A stretch of DNA of 64,000 nucleotides. It comes from Gillisella vitis (GTDB lineage: Bacteria; Pseudomonadota; Alphaproteobacteria; Rhizobiales; Rhizobiaceae). The translations under genes and the position numbers were made by a program. Below, in pieces: positions 8,619 through 16,948 of this stretch. The notes under the pieces are model-generated. The model had not been told where the DNA came from. It did not search any database and saw only the letters and a list, made by a program, of their open reading frames with translations. The stretch spans positions 248,001 to 312,000 of the forward strand of contig NZ_LMVL02000004.1 of NCBI RefSeq assembly GCF_001541345.2. The letters run 5' to 3'. Numbering within the stretch: the first letter of the stretch is position 1; the number at the start of each line of letters is the position of its first letter.

Positions 8619-8774
8619 TTAAGGCCGCACCAGCAGTGTTACAGTCCAAATAATAAAGGCCAGCACGGCAAGCTTCCAGAAGTCGCTGCGCTTTCGAAGG
8701 AATGGCAAGCCGAGCGGCCGGATCAGTTGCACGGCCATCGCCAGGATCAGAAAGGCGGATATTGCCTTGTTCAT
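8619..8774 (-). CDS. Small two-helix membrane protein, 51 residues
   Basis: Starts MNKAISAFLILAMAVQLIRP and ends in TVTLLVRP with a TAA stop. Two hydrophobic segments (about residues 4-18 and 34-48) flank a basic, Arg/Lys-rich hairpin (PFLRKRSDFWK). Composition and topology are those of a genuine small inner-membrane protein, and the reading frame has the G+C third-position bias of its neighbours. A GAGG lies about 12 bases before the ATG. Similar short proteins occur in rhizobial genomes as far as I recall; function is unknown. It lies convergent to the 108-residue secreted protein gene. Confidence 0.6.
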   Translation of the reverse strand: MNKAISAFLILAMAVQLIRPLGLPFLRKRSDFWKLAVLAFIIWTVTLLVRP

Positions 8775-8912
8775 GTCTTTGGTTGCTACCTCTACGAAGC
8801 CAACGCATTTTAGCAGGAATAAAGCGCTTGTCCGCGGTCATACTGATATCAACGGGCAAAGGGAAGCAGGCTTTGCTTGGCCATCATATGGCGGTTTGCG
8901 CCATACCCCATA

Positions 8913-9037
8913 ATACCAAGTCTCAAAGATGCTCACGCATCCTCGTCTTGAAGGCATTGCAAATATCTCAAACGCAGCAGAGGCTTGAGATATTTGCAAA
9001 GGGAATACCAAGAGTCATTTTCAATGACCCTTGGTAT
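8913..9037. repeat. Compound palindromic repeat, copy A
   Basis: Three nested hairpins make up this element. The first is a G/C-rich one around 8925-8955. The second pairs GCAAATATCTCAA (8959-8971) with TTGAGATATTTGC (8985-8997). The third pairs ATACCAAGaGTCATT (9005-9019) with AATGACcCTTGGTAT (9023-9037). Nearly the whole element recurs in reverse orientation at 45761-45885. The rest of the gap 8775-9183 shows no other feature. Confidence 0.9.
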
Positions 9038-9183
9038 AGCTCGAAAATCACCTGCTGTAACGTCACAGTAACAACAGTTTGAGATATTTCATAAATCGAC
9101 CCCATTCCGGGGAATAATGGCCCCACGCATTCCGCGCCCTGCCACGCTTGGCCTTCGCCTCGACCCGTTCCGAAGTGATTTGC

Positions 9184-10467
9184 ATGACCCGAAACCTGCT
9201 TCCTGTTCTCTCCCTGTTGCTTGGCACGCTTTTTCTGTTCCTCGGCAATGGCCTGCACGGGCTGCTTCTGCCGGTGCGCGGCTCCGCCGAAGGCTATTCC
9301 AACGAGGTTCTCGGCCTGCTCGGCACGTCGTGGGCGGCGGGCTTTGTGCTTGGCTGTTTCATTGCGCCCAAGCTGGTGATGCGGGTCGGCCATGTCCGGG
9401 CCTTTTCCTGCTTCATCGCCATCATCGCCATCATTTCACTGATCACCGGCCTGGTCGTCGAGCAATATTCGTGGGTCGCCTTGCGAACGCTGACCGGCTT
9501 TTGCACCGCCGGCACCTCGATGATCATTGAAAGCTGGCTGAACGAGAGGGCCAGCAATGAGAGCCGTGGCTCGATCTTTTCCTTCTACATTTCCGTCACC
9601 CTGTTCGGGGTGGTCGGCGGCCAGATGATGGTGGCCTTCGGCAATATCCACACGCCGACCCTGTTCATGATCTGTGGCATTCTCTATTGCCTGGCCATGC
9701 TGCCCACCACCATGTCCAACGCCGCCTCGCCGCAGCCGTTGAAATCCGTCAAGCTGGATCTGCCGAAACTCTATCGAAATTCGCCGGTGTCCTTTGTCGG
9801 TATCCTGCTGATCGGCATCGCCAACGGCGCTTACGGCACTCTGGTGGCGGTGTTCGGGGCCCGCGTCGGCCTGCCGGATGTGATGATCGCGGGGATGTTG
9901 AGCATCACGATCTTTGCCGGTGCCGCCGCCCAGTTTCCAGCGGGCCGCCTGTCCGATCACACCGACCGGCGTTATGTTCTGGCCGGCATTGCCTCGGTCG
10001 CCCTGTTGGCCGCCCTGCTGATTCTGGTGATACGGCCACAGGCGGCCCTTATCCTGATTCCGCTTGTGGCGCTCTATGGGGCTGCGGCCAATTCGCTCTA
10101 TCCGATTGCTGTCGCCCATGCCAATGACTTTGCTGACAGCGGCGATTTCGTCAAAGTATCCGGCGGACTGCTGCTGCTGTTTGGTATCGGTACGATTATC
10201 GGCCCGACCATTGGCGGTCCTGTCATGACGCTGTTCGGTCCCTATGCCTTGTTTGGGGTCACAGCCGTCGCCCATGCTCTGCTGGTCGCCTATGCGATTT
10301 TCCGCAGCCGGTTGCGCCCCACCCTCACCTCAGAGGAAAAAGAGAATTTTTCCACCGGCCATGGTCCGGTCTCGACCATGATGGCCACTCCGCAATCGGC
10401 GACACTTGACCCAAGGGCTGAACGCATGGACATCAGTGGTGAAGAGCCCGCAAACAAGGAGGCATGA
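9184..10467 (+). CDS. MFS transporter, YcaD-like
   Basis: Inner-membrane secondary transporter of 427 residues with about twelve hydrophobic helices. The N terminus (TRNLLPVLSLLLGTLFLFLGNGLHGLLLPVRG) and the MIIESWLNERA block in helix 5 resemble the YcaD subgroup of the major facilitator superfamily, whose substrates are mostly undefined. The ATG at 9184 is chosen over the TTG at 9148 because it gives the natural helix-1 start. The polar C-terminal tail after residue 395 is presumably cytoplasmic. The small DUF1192 gene starts 3 bases after the stop, so the two are probably one transcript. Confidence 0.88.
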   Translation: MTRNLLPVLSLLLGTLFLFLGNGLHGLLLPVRGSAEGYSNEVLGLLGTSWAAGFVLGCFIAPKLVMRVGHVRAFSCFIAIIAIISLITGLVVEQYSWVALRTLTGFCTAGTSMIIESWLNERASNESRGSIFSFYISVTLFGVVGGQMMVAFGNIHTPTLFMICGILYCLAMLPTTMSNAASPQPLKSVKLDLPKLYRNSPVSFVGILLIGIANGAYGTLVAVFGARVGLPDVMIAGMLSITIFAGAAAQFPAGRLSDHTDRRYVLAGIASVALLAALLILVIRPQAALILIPLVALYGAAANSLYPIAVAHANDFADSGDFVKVSGGLLLLFGIGTIIGPTIGGPVMTLFGPYALFGVTAVAHALLVAYAIFRSRLRPTLTSEEKENFSTGHGPVSTMMATPQSATLDPRAERMDISGEEPANKEA

Positions 10468-10470
10468 GCC

Positions 10471-10665
10471 ATGATGGAAGACCCCGATCGCCCACGCAAA
10501 CCACCGGAACACGAGATCGGTTGCGACCTTTCTCTCCTGTCAGCAAGCGAACTCGAGACACGAATCACTTTGCTAAAACAGGAAATCGTCCGTCTCGAAA
10601 CGGAAAAATCTAGCAAAATGGCGGGAAAAGCAGCAGCCGAATCGCTGTTTCGCCCTTTAAAGTAG
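10471..10665 (+). CDS. DUF1192 family small protein
   Basis: A 64-residue soluble protein with GGAGG just ahead of its ATG. The second half (SASELETRITLLKQEIVRLE) is a short amphipathic coiled coil, and the KxAAESLF tail is typical of DUF1192, a small alphaproteobacterial family without known function. A second ATG follows at 10474. It is placed directly behind the MFS gene. Confidence 0.85.
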   Translation: MMEDPDRPRKPPEHEIGCDLSLLSASELETRITLLKQEIVRLETEKSSKMAGKAAAESLFRPLK

Positions 10666-10749
10666 CAGGTCATGGTTCAAAATATTACAGCTACGGATCA
10701 TGGTAAAGATCGGCTCGAAAACCCTCCCACGCGGCGACAAGCAACGCCG

Positions 10750-10911
10750 TTTTGATCTATCCCGATGCAGTATTAACGCAATATTAAGCATTTTATGCGA
10801 ATGTATAACCTGTCCGGTTCTTCTGGATTCAGACGGTTTCACCAAATGGCGATTTGGTCTGATTTTTCTCCCTGTTTTACCTTGAGAGCCGCTTTTGCGG
10901 CTCTTTTTTTA
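10750..10911 (+). ncRNA. Candidate small RNA or leader ending in a strong terminator
   Basis: The 408-base gap 10666-11073 has no credible coding frame. It contains a strong terminator at 10885-10911 that lies 220 bases after the DUF1192 stop. Between them is an AT-rich stretch, a small hairpin (ACCAAATGGCGATTTGGT near 10839-10856) and the single-stranded-looking pyrimidine run TTTTTCTCCCTGTTTT. That layout is like rhizobial trans-acting sRNAs with a CUCCC anti-Shine-Dalgarno segment. I cannot assign it to a named family, and it could instead be a long 3' untranslated region. Confidence 0.35.
10885..10911 (+). terminator. Rho-independent terminator
   Basis: Eight-base stem AGAGCCGC / GCGGCTCT with a TTTT loop, followed by seven T. 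Confidence 0.88.
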
Positions 10912-11073
10912 TGCCTTTCGACTTTACCTAAAACTGTGGGAATTAACCCTTTCTTAAGAAACGACTTGCGCATTTGGGGTATTGGTAGCATCGTTCGCCC
11001 ATGGAATTGGCGCTGGACTTCGTTAACCGCCGCGCTACGTCAATAAGTGATGCGTAAGACAGGGAAAATGTCG

Positions 11074-11589
11074 ATGTCGGAACTTGGATTGAATACGGTC
11101 AGCTTTGCCGGGCGCGCGGCTTCGTCGTCGCAGTTCAAGGCAACCTATGCAGAGGGCATGGGGCTGGTCGAAGAAACCGCCGCATATCTTGACGGCCCCG
11201 GCCGTTCGGCTGCGAAGGTTCTGCCCCGCATGGCCTCCGTGCTCTATGCAGCCGAATCCATGCGCCTGACCACGCGCCTGATGCAGATGGCCTCCTGGCT
11301 GCTTCTGCAACGCGCCGTCAACAATGGCGAAATGTCGCGCGATCAGGTGATTTCCGAAAAGAGCAAGGTGCGCCTCGACGGCTTCAACGTCGACCGCAAT
11401 GCGCCAGGCTGGAACGACCTGCCGGAATCCTTCCGCGACCTGATCGAACGCTCGCTGCGCCTGCAGAACCGGATTGCCCTGCTGGACCGCGAAATCTATC
11501 GCCCGAATGACACATCCATCGTGCCGGACAATGAGAACAGCGTTCAGGCCCAGTTGAACCTGCTGCGCACGGCCTTCAACGCCAACTGA
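11074..11589 (+). CDS. DUF1465 family protein
   Basis: A 171-residue cytoplasmic, alpha-helical protein. It has the DUF1465 pattern found in most alphaproteobacteria: VSFAGRAASSSQFKATYAEGM near the start, a helical core with RLTTRLMQMASWLLLQRAVN, then SLRLQNRIALLD. The start at 11074 is chosen because AGGGA lies 8 bases upstream; earlier in-frame starts at 11047, 11050 and 11068 are less well placed. I do not know a firm molecular function for the family. The gene is monocistronic, with a terminator 60 bases after the stop. Confidence 0.85.
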   Translation: MSELGLNTVSFAGRAASSSQFKATYAEGMGLVEETAAYLDGPGRSAAKVLPRMASVLYAAESMRLTTRLMQMASWLLLQRAVNNGEMSRDQVISEKSKVRLDGFNVDRNAPGWNDLPESFRDLIERSLRLQNRIALLDREIYRPNDTSIVPDNENSVQAQLNLLRTAFNAN

Positions 11590-11648
11590 GCGTCTTTGCT
11601 TAGACACCATGCAGACGGACGCGTTCTGCATGGTAATCTCGGATTTTT

Positions 11649-11687
11649 AAAACCCGGCCCTGCCCTGCAGAGCCGGGTTTTCGTTTT
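11649..11687 (+). terminator. Terminator of the DUF1465 gene
   Basis: Stem AAAACCCGGC / GCCGGGTTTT around a 13-base loop, followed by CGTTTT. Confidence 0.85.
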
Positions 11688-11728
11688 GGTACGCAGCAGA
11701 CTTAACGTGTTACAGCGCCGTACAAACC

Positions 11729-11760
11729 AAAAAAGCCCGGTCGAGGACCGGGCTTTTTTG
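11729..11760 (-). terminator. Terminator of rpmE (bidirectional shape)
   Basis: Stem AAAAAAGCCCGGTC / GACCGGGCTTTTTT with a tiny loop, 20 bases after the rpmE stop. It has A and T tracts on both sides, so it could act in either direction. Confidence 0.9.
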
Positions 11761-11780
11761 GAAGACATGCAAGCGATGAC

Positions 11781-12002
11781 TTAGAGGCCGAGGCCGCCGA
11801 AACGCTTGTTGAACTTGGAGAGACGGCCGCCGCGGTCCATGAGCTGCTGGTTGCCGCCGGTCCAGGCCGGGTGCGACTTGGAGTCGATGTCGAGGTTCAT
11901 GACCTGACCTTCGGTGCCCCAGGTCGAAAATGTTTCGTACTCGGTGCCATCGGTCATGACGACCTTGATCTTGTGGTATTCGGGATGAATGTTAGCCTTC
12001 AT
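11781..12002 (-). CDS. rpmE: 50S ribosomal protein L31 (zinc-free type)
   Basis: Component of the large ribosomal subunit at the subunit interface. It is 73 residues and starts [14 protein letters not shown], with HPAWTGG and the basic C-terminal [11 protein letters not shown] typical of alphaproteobacterial L31. The CxxC pairs of the zinc-binding form are absent; the chain has no cysteine. In many bacteria such a C-minus form is a zinc-starvation paralogue, but alphaproteobacteria commonly carry only this version. The gene stands alone, convergent with DUF1465. Confidence 0.97.
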   Translation of the reverse strand: MKANIHPEYHKIKVVMTDGTEYETFSTWGTEGQVMNLDIDSKSHPAWTGGNQQLMDRGGRLSKFNKRFGGLGL

Positions 12003-12192
12003 GACGGTCTTCCTGATGTGCCGGGGGGTCTATTTGCCGCAATTGCGTCAGCCGACCCAATTCAATACATGAAGCCGGAGACTGGTAATGTCGCGGGCTT
12101 CCCAATTTGATGGGCTGCCTATACATGAAGGTCGCGAGGATAACAAGGCCCCCAGCGCATAAGCTGGGATGGCAGGGGCGGAGTAGGGATCA

Positions 12193-13995
12193 GTGTCGGA
12201 AAACCAAGAACGCCAGGCAAAATCGAGCCGTAGCCTGAAGCCTCTCGCCAGGCTCAACCCTTACCTGATGCGGTATCGCGGCATGGCATTGGCCGCCCTG
12301 GTGTTTCTGGCTCTCGCCGCCGTCACCACGCTGGCACTGCCGCTGGCCGTGCGCCGGATGATCGACCACGGCATGGCCTCTGCCGATGCCGGTTTCATCA
12401 ACAAGTATTTTGCCATGCTGATCGTTCTGGCGCTGATCATGGCCGCGTCCAGCGCGCTGCGCTATTATTATGTCATCACCATTGGCGAGCGGATCGTCTC
12501 GGATATCCGCCGCGAAGTGTTCGATCATGTCAGCCGCCTGTCGCCTGCGTTTTTCGACGTCAACCAATCCGGCGAAATCGTCTCGCGGCTGACAGCCGAT
12601 GCCACCCAGATCAAATCCGCCGTCGGCGCCAGCGCTTCGGTGGCGCTGCGCAATATCATCATGTGTTTCGGCGCCATGGGCATGATGATCTATACCAGCC
12701 CCAAACTGTCGGTGATGGTACTGGCTGCCATTCCCGTCATCGTCTTTCCGCTGATTGCCTTTGGCCGCTCGGTGCGGCGCCGCTCCCGCCTTGCCCAGGA
12801 CAGGCTGGCGGAGGCCGCAGCCTTTGCTGGCGAAAGCATCGGGGCTGCCCGCACGGTCCAGGCCTTCAACGGCGAGGCTGCTGCCAGCGCCCGTTACGGC
12901 GCTGCTGTCGAACAGGCTTACCAGGCCGCCCGCATCGCCACCCGCTCGCGCGCCATCCTGACCGGGGTTGCCATCACGCTTGTGTTCGGCAGCATTGTCG
13001 GGGTGCTCTGGTATGGCGCCCAAAGCGTGCTGGCCGGAACGCTGTCAGCGGGAACCCTGGGCCAGTTCCTGCTCTATTCCGTCATCGCCGCCTCATCGCT
13101 CGGCCAATTGTCCGAGGTCTGGGGCGAATTGATGCAGGCCGGCGGGGCCGCCGAACGGCTGACGGAACTGCTGGCTGAGGTCTCCGCCGTGCAATCGCCT
13201 GACCATCCAAAGCCTTTACCTACTCCCGCGCGGGGTGAAGTGTGGTTTGAGAATGTCGAGTTTTCCTATCCAAGCCGCCCGGGACGCTCCGCCGTTAAAG
13301 GCCTGAGCTTTGCCGTCGATGCCGGGGAAACCGTGGCGATCGTCGGCCCGTCCGGCGCAGGCAAAAGCACGATCTTCTCGCTGATCCTGCGCTTCTACGA
13401 TCCGACAAGCGGGCGTATCTGTCTGGATGGAAGTGATCTGCGCGAGGTGTCAACGGAGGCATTGCGCGGCAGCATTGCTATCGTACCCCAGGACGTGACG
13501 ATCTTTTCCGGCACGATCCACGATAATATTGCCTTCAGCTGCCCCGATGCCAGCCGCGAGTCAGTAATCGTTGCTGCCCGCGCCGCCCAGGCCACGGAAT
13601 TCATCGACCGGCTGGACCATGGCTTTGACACACAGGTTGGTGAGCGTGGTATCACGCTGTCAGGCGGCCAGCGGCAGCGCATCGCCATTGCCCGCGCTAT
13701 CCTGAAGGATGCGCCGGTCCTGCTGCTGGACGAGGCCACCTCGGCGCTAGATGCCGAAAGCGAGACGCTGGTGCAAAAGGCGCTGGACGAGTTGATGAAA
13801 TCGCGCACCACCATCGTCATTGCCCACAGACTGGCCACCGTGCTGAAGGCCGACCGGATTCTGGTCATCGATGACGGCAAGGTGGTGGAACAGGGCACCC
13901 ATCAAAGCCTGATCCAGCAGGGCGGCATCTATGCCCGGCTGGCCCGGCTGCAATTCCAGAGCGGAGCGCAGGATTTCCTGGCAGAAGCGAAGTAA
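12193..13995 (+). CDS. ABC exporter, fused membrane and ATPase domains
   Basis: Half-transporter of 600 residues that would work as a homodimer in the inner membrane, of the MsbA/BmrA type. Six membrane helices lie in residues 30-330 and the ATPase in about 350-590. ATPase motifs are Walker A GPSGAGKST near 383, signature LSGGQRQR near 488, Walker B LLLDEATSALD near 511, and the H-loop IVIAHRLAT. A GTG start with AGGG nine bases ahead is chosen because it yields the full N-terminal basic segment. Candidate substrates are lipids or drugs; the sequence does not decide. No accessory genes are next to it. Confidence 0.93.
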   Translation: MSENQERQAKSSRSLKPLARLNPYLMRYRGMALAALVFLALAAVTTLALPLAVRRMIDHGMASADAGFINKYFAMLIVLALIMAASSALRYYYVITIGERIVSDIRREVFDHVSRLSPAFFDVNQSGEIVSRLTADATQIKSAVGASASVALRNIIMCFGAMGMMIYTSPKLSVMVLAAIPVIVFPLIAFGRSVRRRSRLAQDRLAEAAAFAGESIGAARTVQAFNGEAAASARYGAAVEQAYQAARIATRSRAILTGVAITLVFGSIVGVLWYGAQSVLAGTLSAGTLGQFLLYSVIAASSLGQLSEVWGELMQAGGAAERLTELLAEVSAVQSPDHPKPLPTPARGEVWFENVEFSYPSRPGRSAVKGLSFAVDAGETVAIVGPSGAGKSTIFSLILRFYDPTSGRICLDGSDLREVSTEALRGSIAIVPQDVTIFSGTIHDNIAFSCPDASRESVIVAARAAQATEFIDRLDHGFDTQVGERGITLSGGQRQRIAIARAILKDAPVLLLDEATSALDAESETLVQKALDELMKSRTTIVIAHRLATVLKADRILVIDDGKVVEQGTHQSLIQQGGIYARLARLQFQSGAQDFLAEAK

Positions 13996-13999
13996 CCCA

Positions 14000-15658
14000 T
14001 CAGGACGGGCGGGCCGCGAGAACATTGCGGCCAGCCACCCTTCCGGAAAACAGGCATCCGCCAAGAAACGTGCCTTCCAGCGCGTTATAGCCGTGCATTC
14101 CGCCACCGCCGAAGCCTGAAACCTCGCCTGCCGCATAAAGGCCAGGCACCGGCTCGCCAGACATTTCCAGCACCCGACCCTCAAGGTCTGTCTGCAAGCC
14201 GCCCAGCGTCTTGCGGGTCAGGATATGCAGGCGAACGGCGATCAGCGGCCCCTTGGCCGGATCGAGCAGCCGATGCGGTGCAGCAGTGCGCATCAGTTTA
14301 TCGCCGAGATAGTGACGTGCGCCTCTGATGGCGGTGATTTGCGCATCCTTGCTGAAGGTGTTGATGATCTCCCGGTCCCGCGCCTCAATCTGGCGGCGGA
14401 GATGGGCAGGGTCCAGCCGAGCCTCACCGCTGATCGCGTTCATTTTCGCCACCAGTTCCTCCAGATCCGTGCTGACGGCAAAATCCTCCCCCCGCTCCAT
14501 AAAGGCCAGGACCGGACCGGTCGGGCGCTTGCCAAGCCGCTTCAGCAACAGGCGGATATTGCGACCGGTCAGATCCGGGTTTTGCTCCGAACCCGACAGC
14601 GCAAATTCCTTCTTGATGATCGCCTCGGTCAGGATGAACCAGCTATAATCGCTGCCGCGCTCGCGCAGGATTTTCAGCGTGCCAAGCGTATCAAACCCTG
14701 GCATGGCAGGCGATGGCAGCCGATTGCCATCCGCATCGCACCAGAAGGAGGACGGGCCGGGCAGGATGCGAATGCCATGATCCGGCCAGATCGGGTCGTG
14801 ATTCTTCACACCCTCGGTATAATGCCACATGCGGTCACGGTTGATGACACTGCCGCCCGCCTGCTCGGTAATGGCGATCATCCGCCCATCGACATGGGCA
14901 GGCACGCCGCAAACCATGGTGGCAGGTGGCTGACCCAACCGATCAACCGGCCAGTTCTGCCGCACCAGTTGATGGTTGCCACCAATGCCGCCGGACGCAA
15001 CGATGACGGCCTGGGCGGAATAGGTGAAATCGCCAAAGGACTCACGGCTGCTCTTTTCGCCCCGCAAAACGGCATCATTGGCCAGCACTGTGCCGGACAC
15101 ACCCGTCACCCGCCCGTCCCGGCGCTCCAGCGCATCGACCTGATGGCGAAAGCGGAAGGTGATGCGCCCGGCCTCGGCCAGCGCCTTGGCCAATTTGAGA
15201 AACGGTTCCAGCACGCCCGGCCCTGTCCCCCAGGTGACATGAAAGCGCGGCACCGAATTTCCATGACAATCGGCAAGCTGCCCGCCACGCTCCGCCCAGC
15301 CGACCACTGGAAACCAGCGCATGCCCATCCGATGTAGCCATGCCCGCTTTTCGCCCGCGGCAAATTCCAAATAGGCCAGCGCCCAGCGCCGCGGCCAATA
15401 ATCCTCGGGCCGGTCAAAGCCCGCCGAGCCAAACCAGTCCTGCTCAGCCAAGGCCAGACTGTCACGCACCCGCATCAAGCGTTGCTCGGGGCTGTCGATG
15501 AAGAACAAGCCGCCCAGCGACCAGAAAGCCTGCCCGCCGAGGTTCTGCTCCCCCTCCTGATCGACGACACAGACCGACAATCCGCGCCCCGCCGCCTCGG
15601 TTGCCGCAACCAACCCCGCCAGCCCAGCGCCAACCACGATCACGTCGAACTCGTCCAT
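14000..15658 (-). CDS. FAD-binding dehydrogenase (fumarate reductase/ketosteroid dehydrogenase superfamily)
   Basis: A 552-residue flavoprotein starting MDEFDVIVVGAGLAG, a Rossmann fold for FAD with GAGLAG at residues 10-15. The C-terminal block GEVSGFGGGGMHGYNALEG matches the second flavin-contacting segment of the FAD_binding_2 family, and FLGGCLFSGRVAGRNV closes it. It belongs to the group usually named FAD-binding dehydrogenase and related to 3-ketosteroid dehydrogenases. The oxidised substrate is unknown. GGGAGG five bases before the ATG decides the start. It is convergent with the ABC exporter, with only four bases between them. Confidence 0.88.
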   Translation of the reverse strand: MDEFDVIVVGAGLAGLVAATEAAGRGLSVCVVDQEGEQNLGGQAFWSLGGLFFIDSPEQRLMRVRDSLALAEQDWFGSAGFDRPEDYWPRRWALAYLEFAAGEKRAWLHRMGMRWFPVVGWAERGGQLADCHGNSVPRFHVTWGTGPGVLEPFLKLAKALAEAGRITFRFRHQVDALERRDGRVTGVSGTVLANDAVLRGEKSSRESFGDFTYSAQAVIVASGGIGGNHQLVRQNWPVDRLGQPPATMVCGVPAHVDGRMIAITEQAGGSVINRDRMWHYTEGVKNHDPIWPDHGIRILPGPSSFWCDADGNRLPSPAMPGFDTLGTLKILRERGSDYSWFILTEAIIKKEFALSGSEQNPDLTGRNIRLLLKRLGKRPTGPVLAFMERGEDFAVSTDLEELVAKMNAISGEARLDPAHLRRQIEARDREIINTFSKDAQITAIRGARHYLGDKLMRTAAPHRLLDPAKGPLIAVRLHILTRKTLGGLQTDLEGRVLEMSGEPVPGLYAAGEVSGFGGGGMHGYNALEGTFLGGCLFSGRVAGRNVLAARPS

Positions 15659-15661
15659 CAC

Positions 15662-15913
15662 GCCCTCCCAAGCACAATTTCGCTGCCATTCTCTCCCTAG
15701 CAGAAAAAATTACTTTTACGCGAACGTCAAAATAGAGCAAGCGCAAGACAGGTTGTGCTCTTCAAAAGCTCTTGTTTGGCGAGAGGTTTAAAAGCTCCGA
15801 TCGGGCGTGCAGTTCGCCTAACTTTGTCGCTCCTTTATTGGACATGGGAGCAGAAAATATCGGCAGGCGGACGAAGGGCAGAGCCAAGCGCCATACCCAT
15901 TCATCTGCCCGTC
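15662..15913. other. Upstream region of the FAD dehydrogenase gene
   Basis: These 252 bases lie between two minus-strand genes and hold the promoter side of the dehydrogenase gene. I see no terminator with a T-tract and no repeat belonging to the families found elsewhere in the window. Confidence 0.4.
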
Positions 15914-16945
15914 TCACCGCTCCGTCAGCTTCAGCTCGATCCGTCGGTTCTGGGCGCGAGCTTCAGGCGTATCACCAGGAGCAATCGGTTGGAATTCACC
16001 GAAACCGGCAGCAGCCAGCCGGTCGGCAGGGACACCCTTGGAAATCAGGAACTTGACCACCGAGACGGCACGGGCAGCCGACAGTGCCCAATTGTCGGGA
16101 TAGCGGCCATTGCCTGAGAGCTGGACATTGTCCGTATGGCCATCGACGCGCAACACCCAGTTGATATCGGGGGGAATTTCCTTGGCGAGATCGATCAGCG
16201 CATTGGCGAGCTTGACCATTTCCTCCTGGCCTTGCGGGTTCATGTCGGCACCGCCGGAGGGAAACAGCACTTCTGACTGGAAGACGAAACGGTCGCCGAC
16301 AATGCGGATATTCTGCCGGTCCGACAGAATTTCACGCAGGCGTCCGAAAAAGTCGGAGCGATAGCGATTGAGTTCCTGCACCTTCTGGGCCAATGCCACA
16401 TTCAGCCGCCGTCCGAGGTCGGCGATTTTCGCCTGTGAATTCTGGTCCTTAGCCTCCGAGGCCTGCAAAGCTTGTTCGACAGCGGCAATCTGGGCCCGAA
16501 GTGCGGCAATCTGCTGGTTCAACAGGTCGATCTGGCTCATGGCGCGAGCGCTGACCTGCTGCTGCTCATCGAGCTTGCCGCTCAACTCACCGATCTTCAC
16601 CTGGGCCTGGGCTGAATTTCCAGCGCCTGTATCGAGCAGCGATTGCAAGCGGCTGCGTTCCTTCTCGGACGTATCCAGCGAGGATTGCAGATTGGCCAGC
16701 GCGTCTTCCAGGTCCTGCTTGCCGCCTTTTTCCAGCGCCAGCATTTGCGTCAATTCGGCAATCTGGTTGTTCAGCCGGTTCAGAACCTCGTCCTTGCCGG
16801 AAATTTCCCGGCTGAGCACGAATTGCGCCACCACGAAGACGGTGAGCAGGAACATGATGGCGATCAGCAGCGTCGACAAGGCGTCGACAAAGCCCGGCCA
16901 ATAATCGGCGCCGCGATCCCGCTTGCGGTTGCGCCCCAGGGCCAT
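15914..16945 (-). CDS. MotB/OmpA-like peptidoglycan-binding membrane protein
   Basis: A 343-residue protein with one N-terminal membrane helix (about 23-43), whose start YWPGFVDALSTLLIAIMF carries the Asp typical of MotB/ExbD/TolR stator helices. A long coiled coil spans 50-200, and an OmpA-like domain spans 215-340 with VDGHTDN, NWALSAARA and the AQNRRIEL signature. The upstream gene encodes the MotA/TolQ-like partner with a 3-base gap, so the two probably form a proton-driven complex anchored to the cell wall. It is not the flagellar motB: no flagellar genes are near and the coiled coil is much longer. Confidence 0.88.
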   Translation of the reverse strand: MALGRNRKRDRGADYWPGFVDALSTLLIAIMFLLTVFVVAQFVLSREISGKDEVLNRLNNQIAELTQMLALEKGGKQDLEDALANLQSSLDTSEKERSRLQSLLDTGAGNSAQAQVKIGELSGKLDEQQQVSARAMSQIDLLNQQIAALRAQIAAVEQALQASEAKDQNSQAKIADLGRRLNVALAQKVQELNRYRSDFFGRLREILSDRQNIRIVGDRFVFQSEVLFPSGGADMNPQGQEEMVKLANALIDLAKEIPPDINWVLRVDGHTDNVQLSGNGRYPDNWALSAARAVSVVKFLISKGVPADRLAAAGFGEFQPIAPGDTPEARAQNRRIELKLTER

Positions 16946-16948
16946 GGT

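Noticed and set aside
10700..10885. 61-codon ORF upstream of the lone terminator
   Set aside because: Its frame overlaps the hairpin and AT-rich stretch, lacks a ribosome site, and has no family features; a noncoding RNA fits better.
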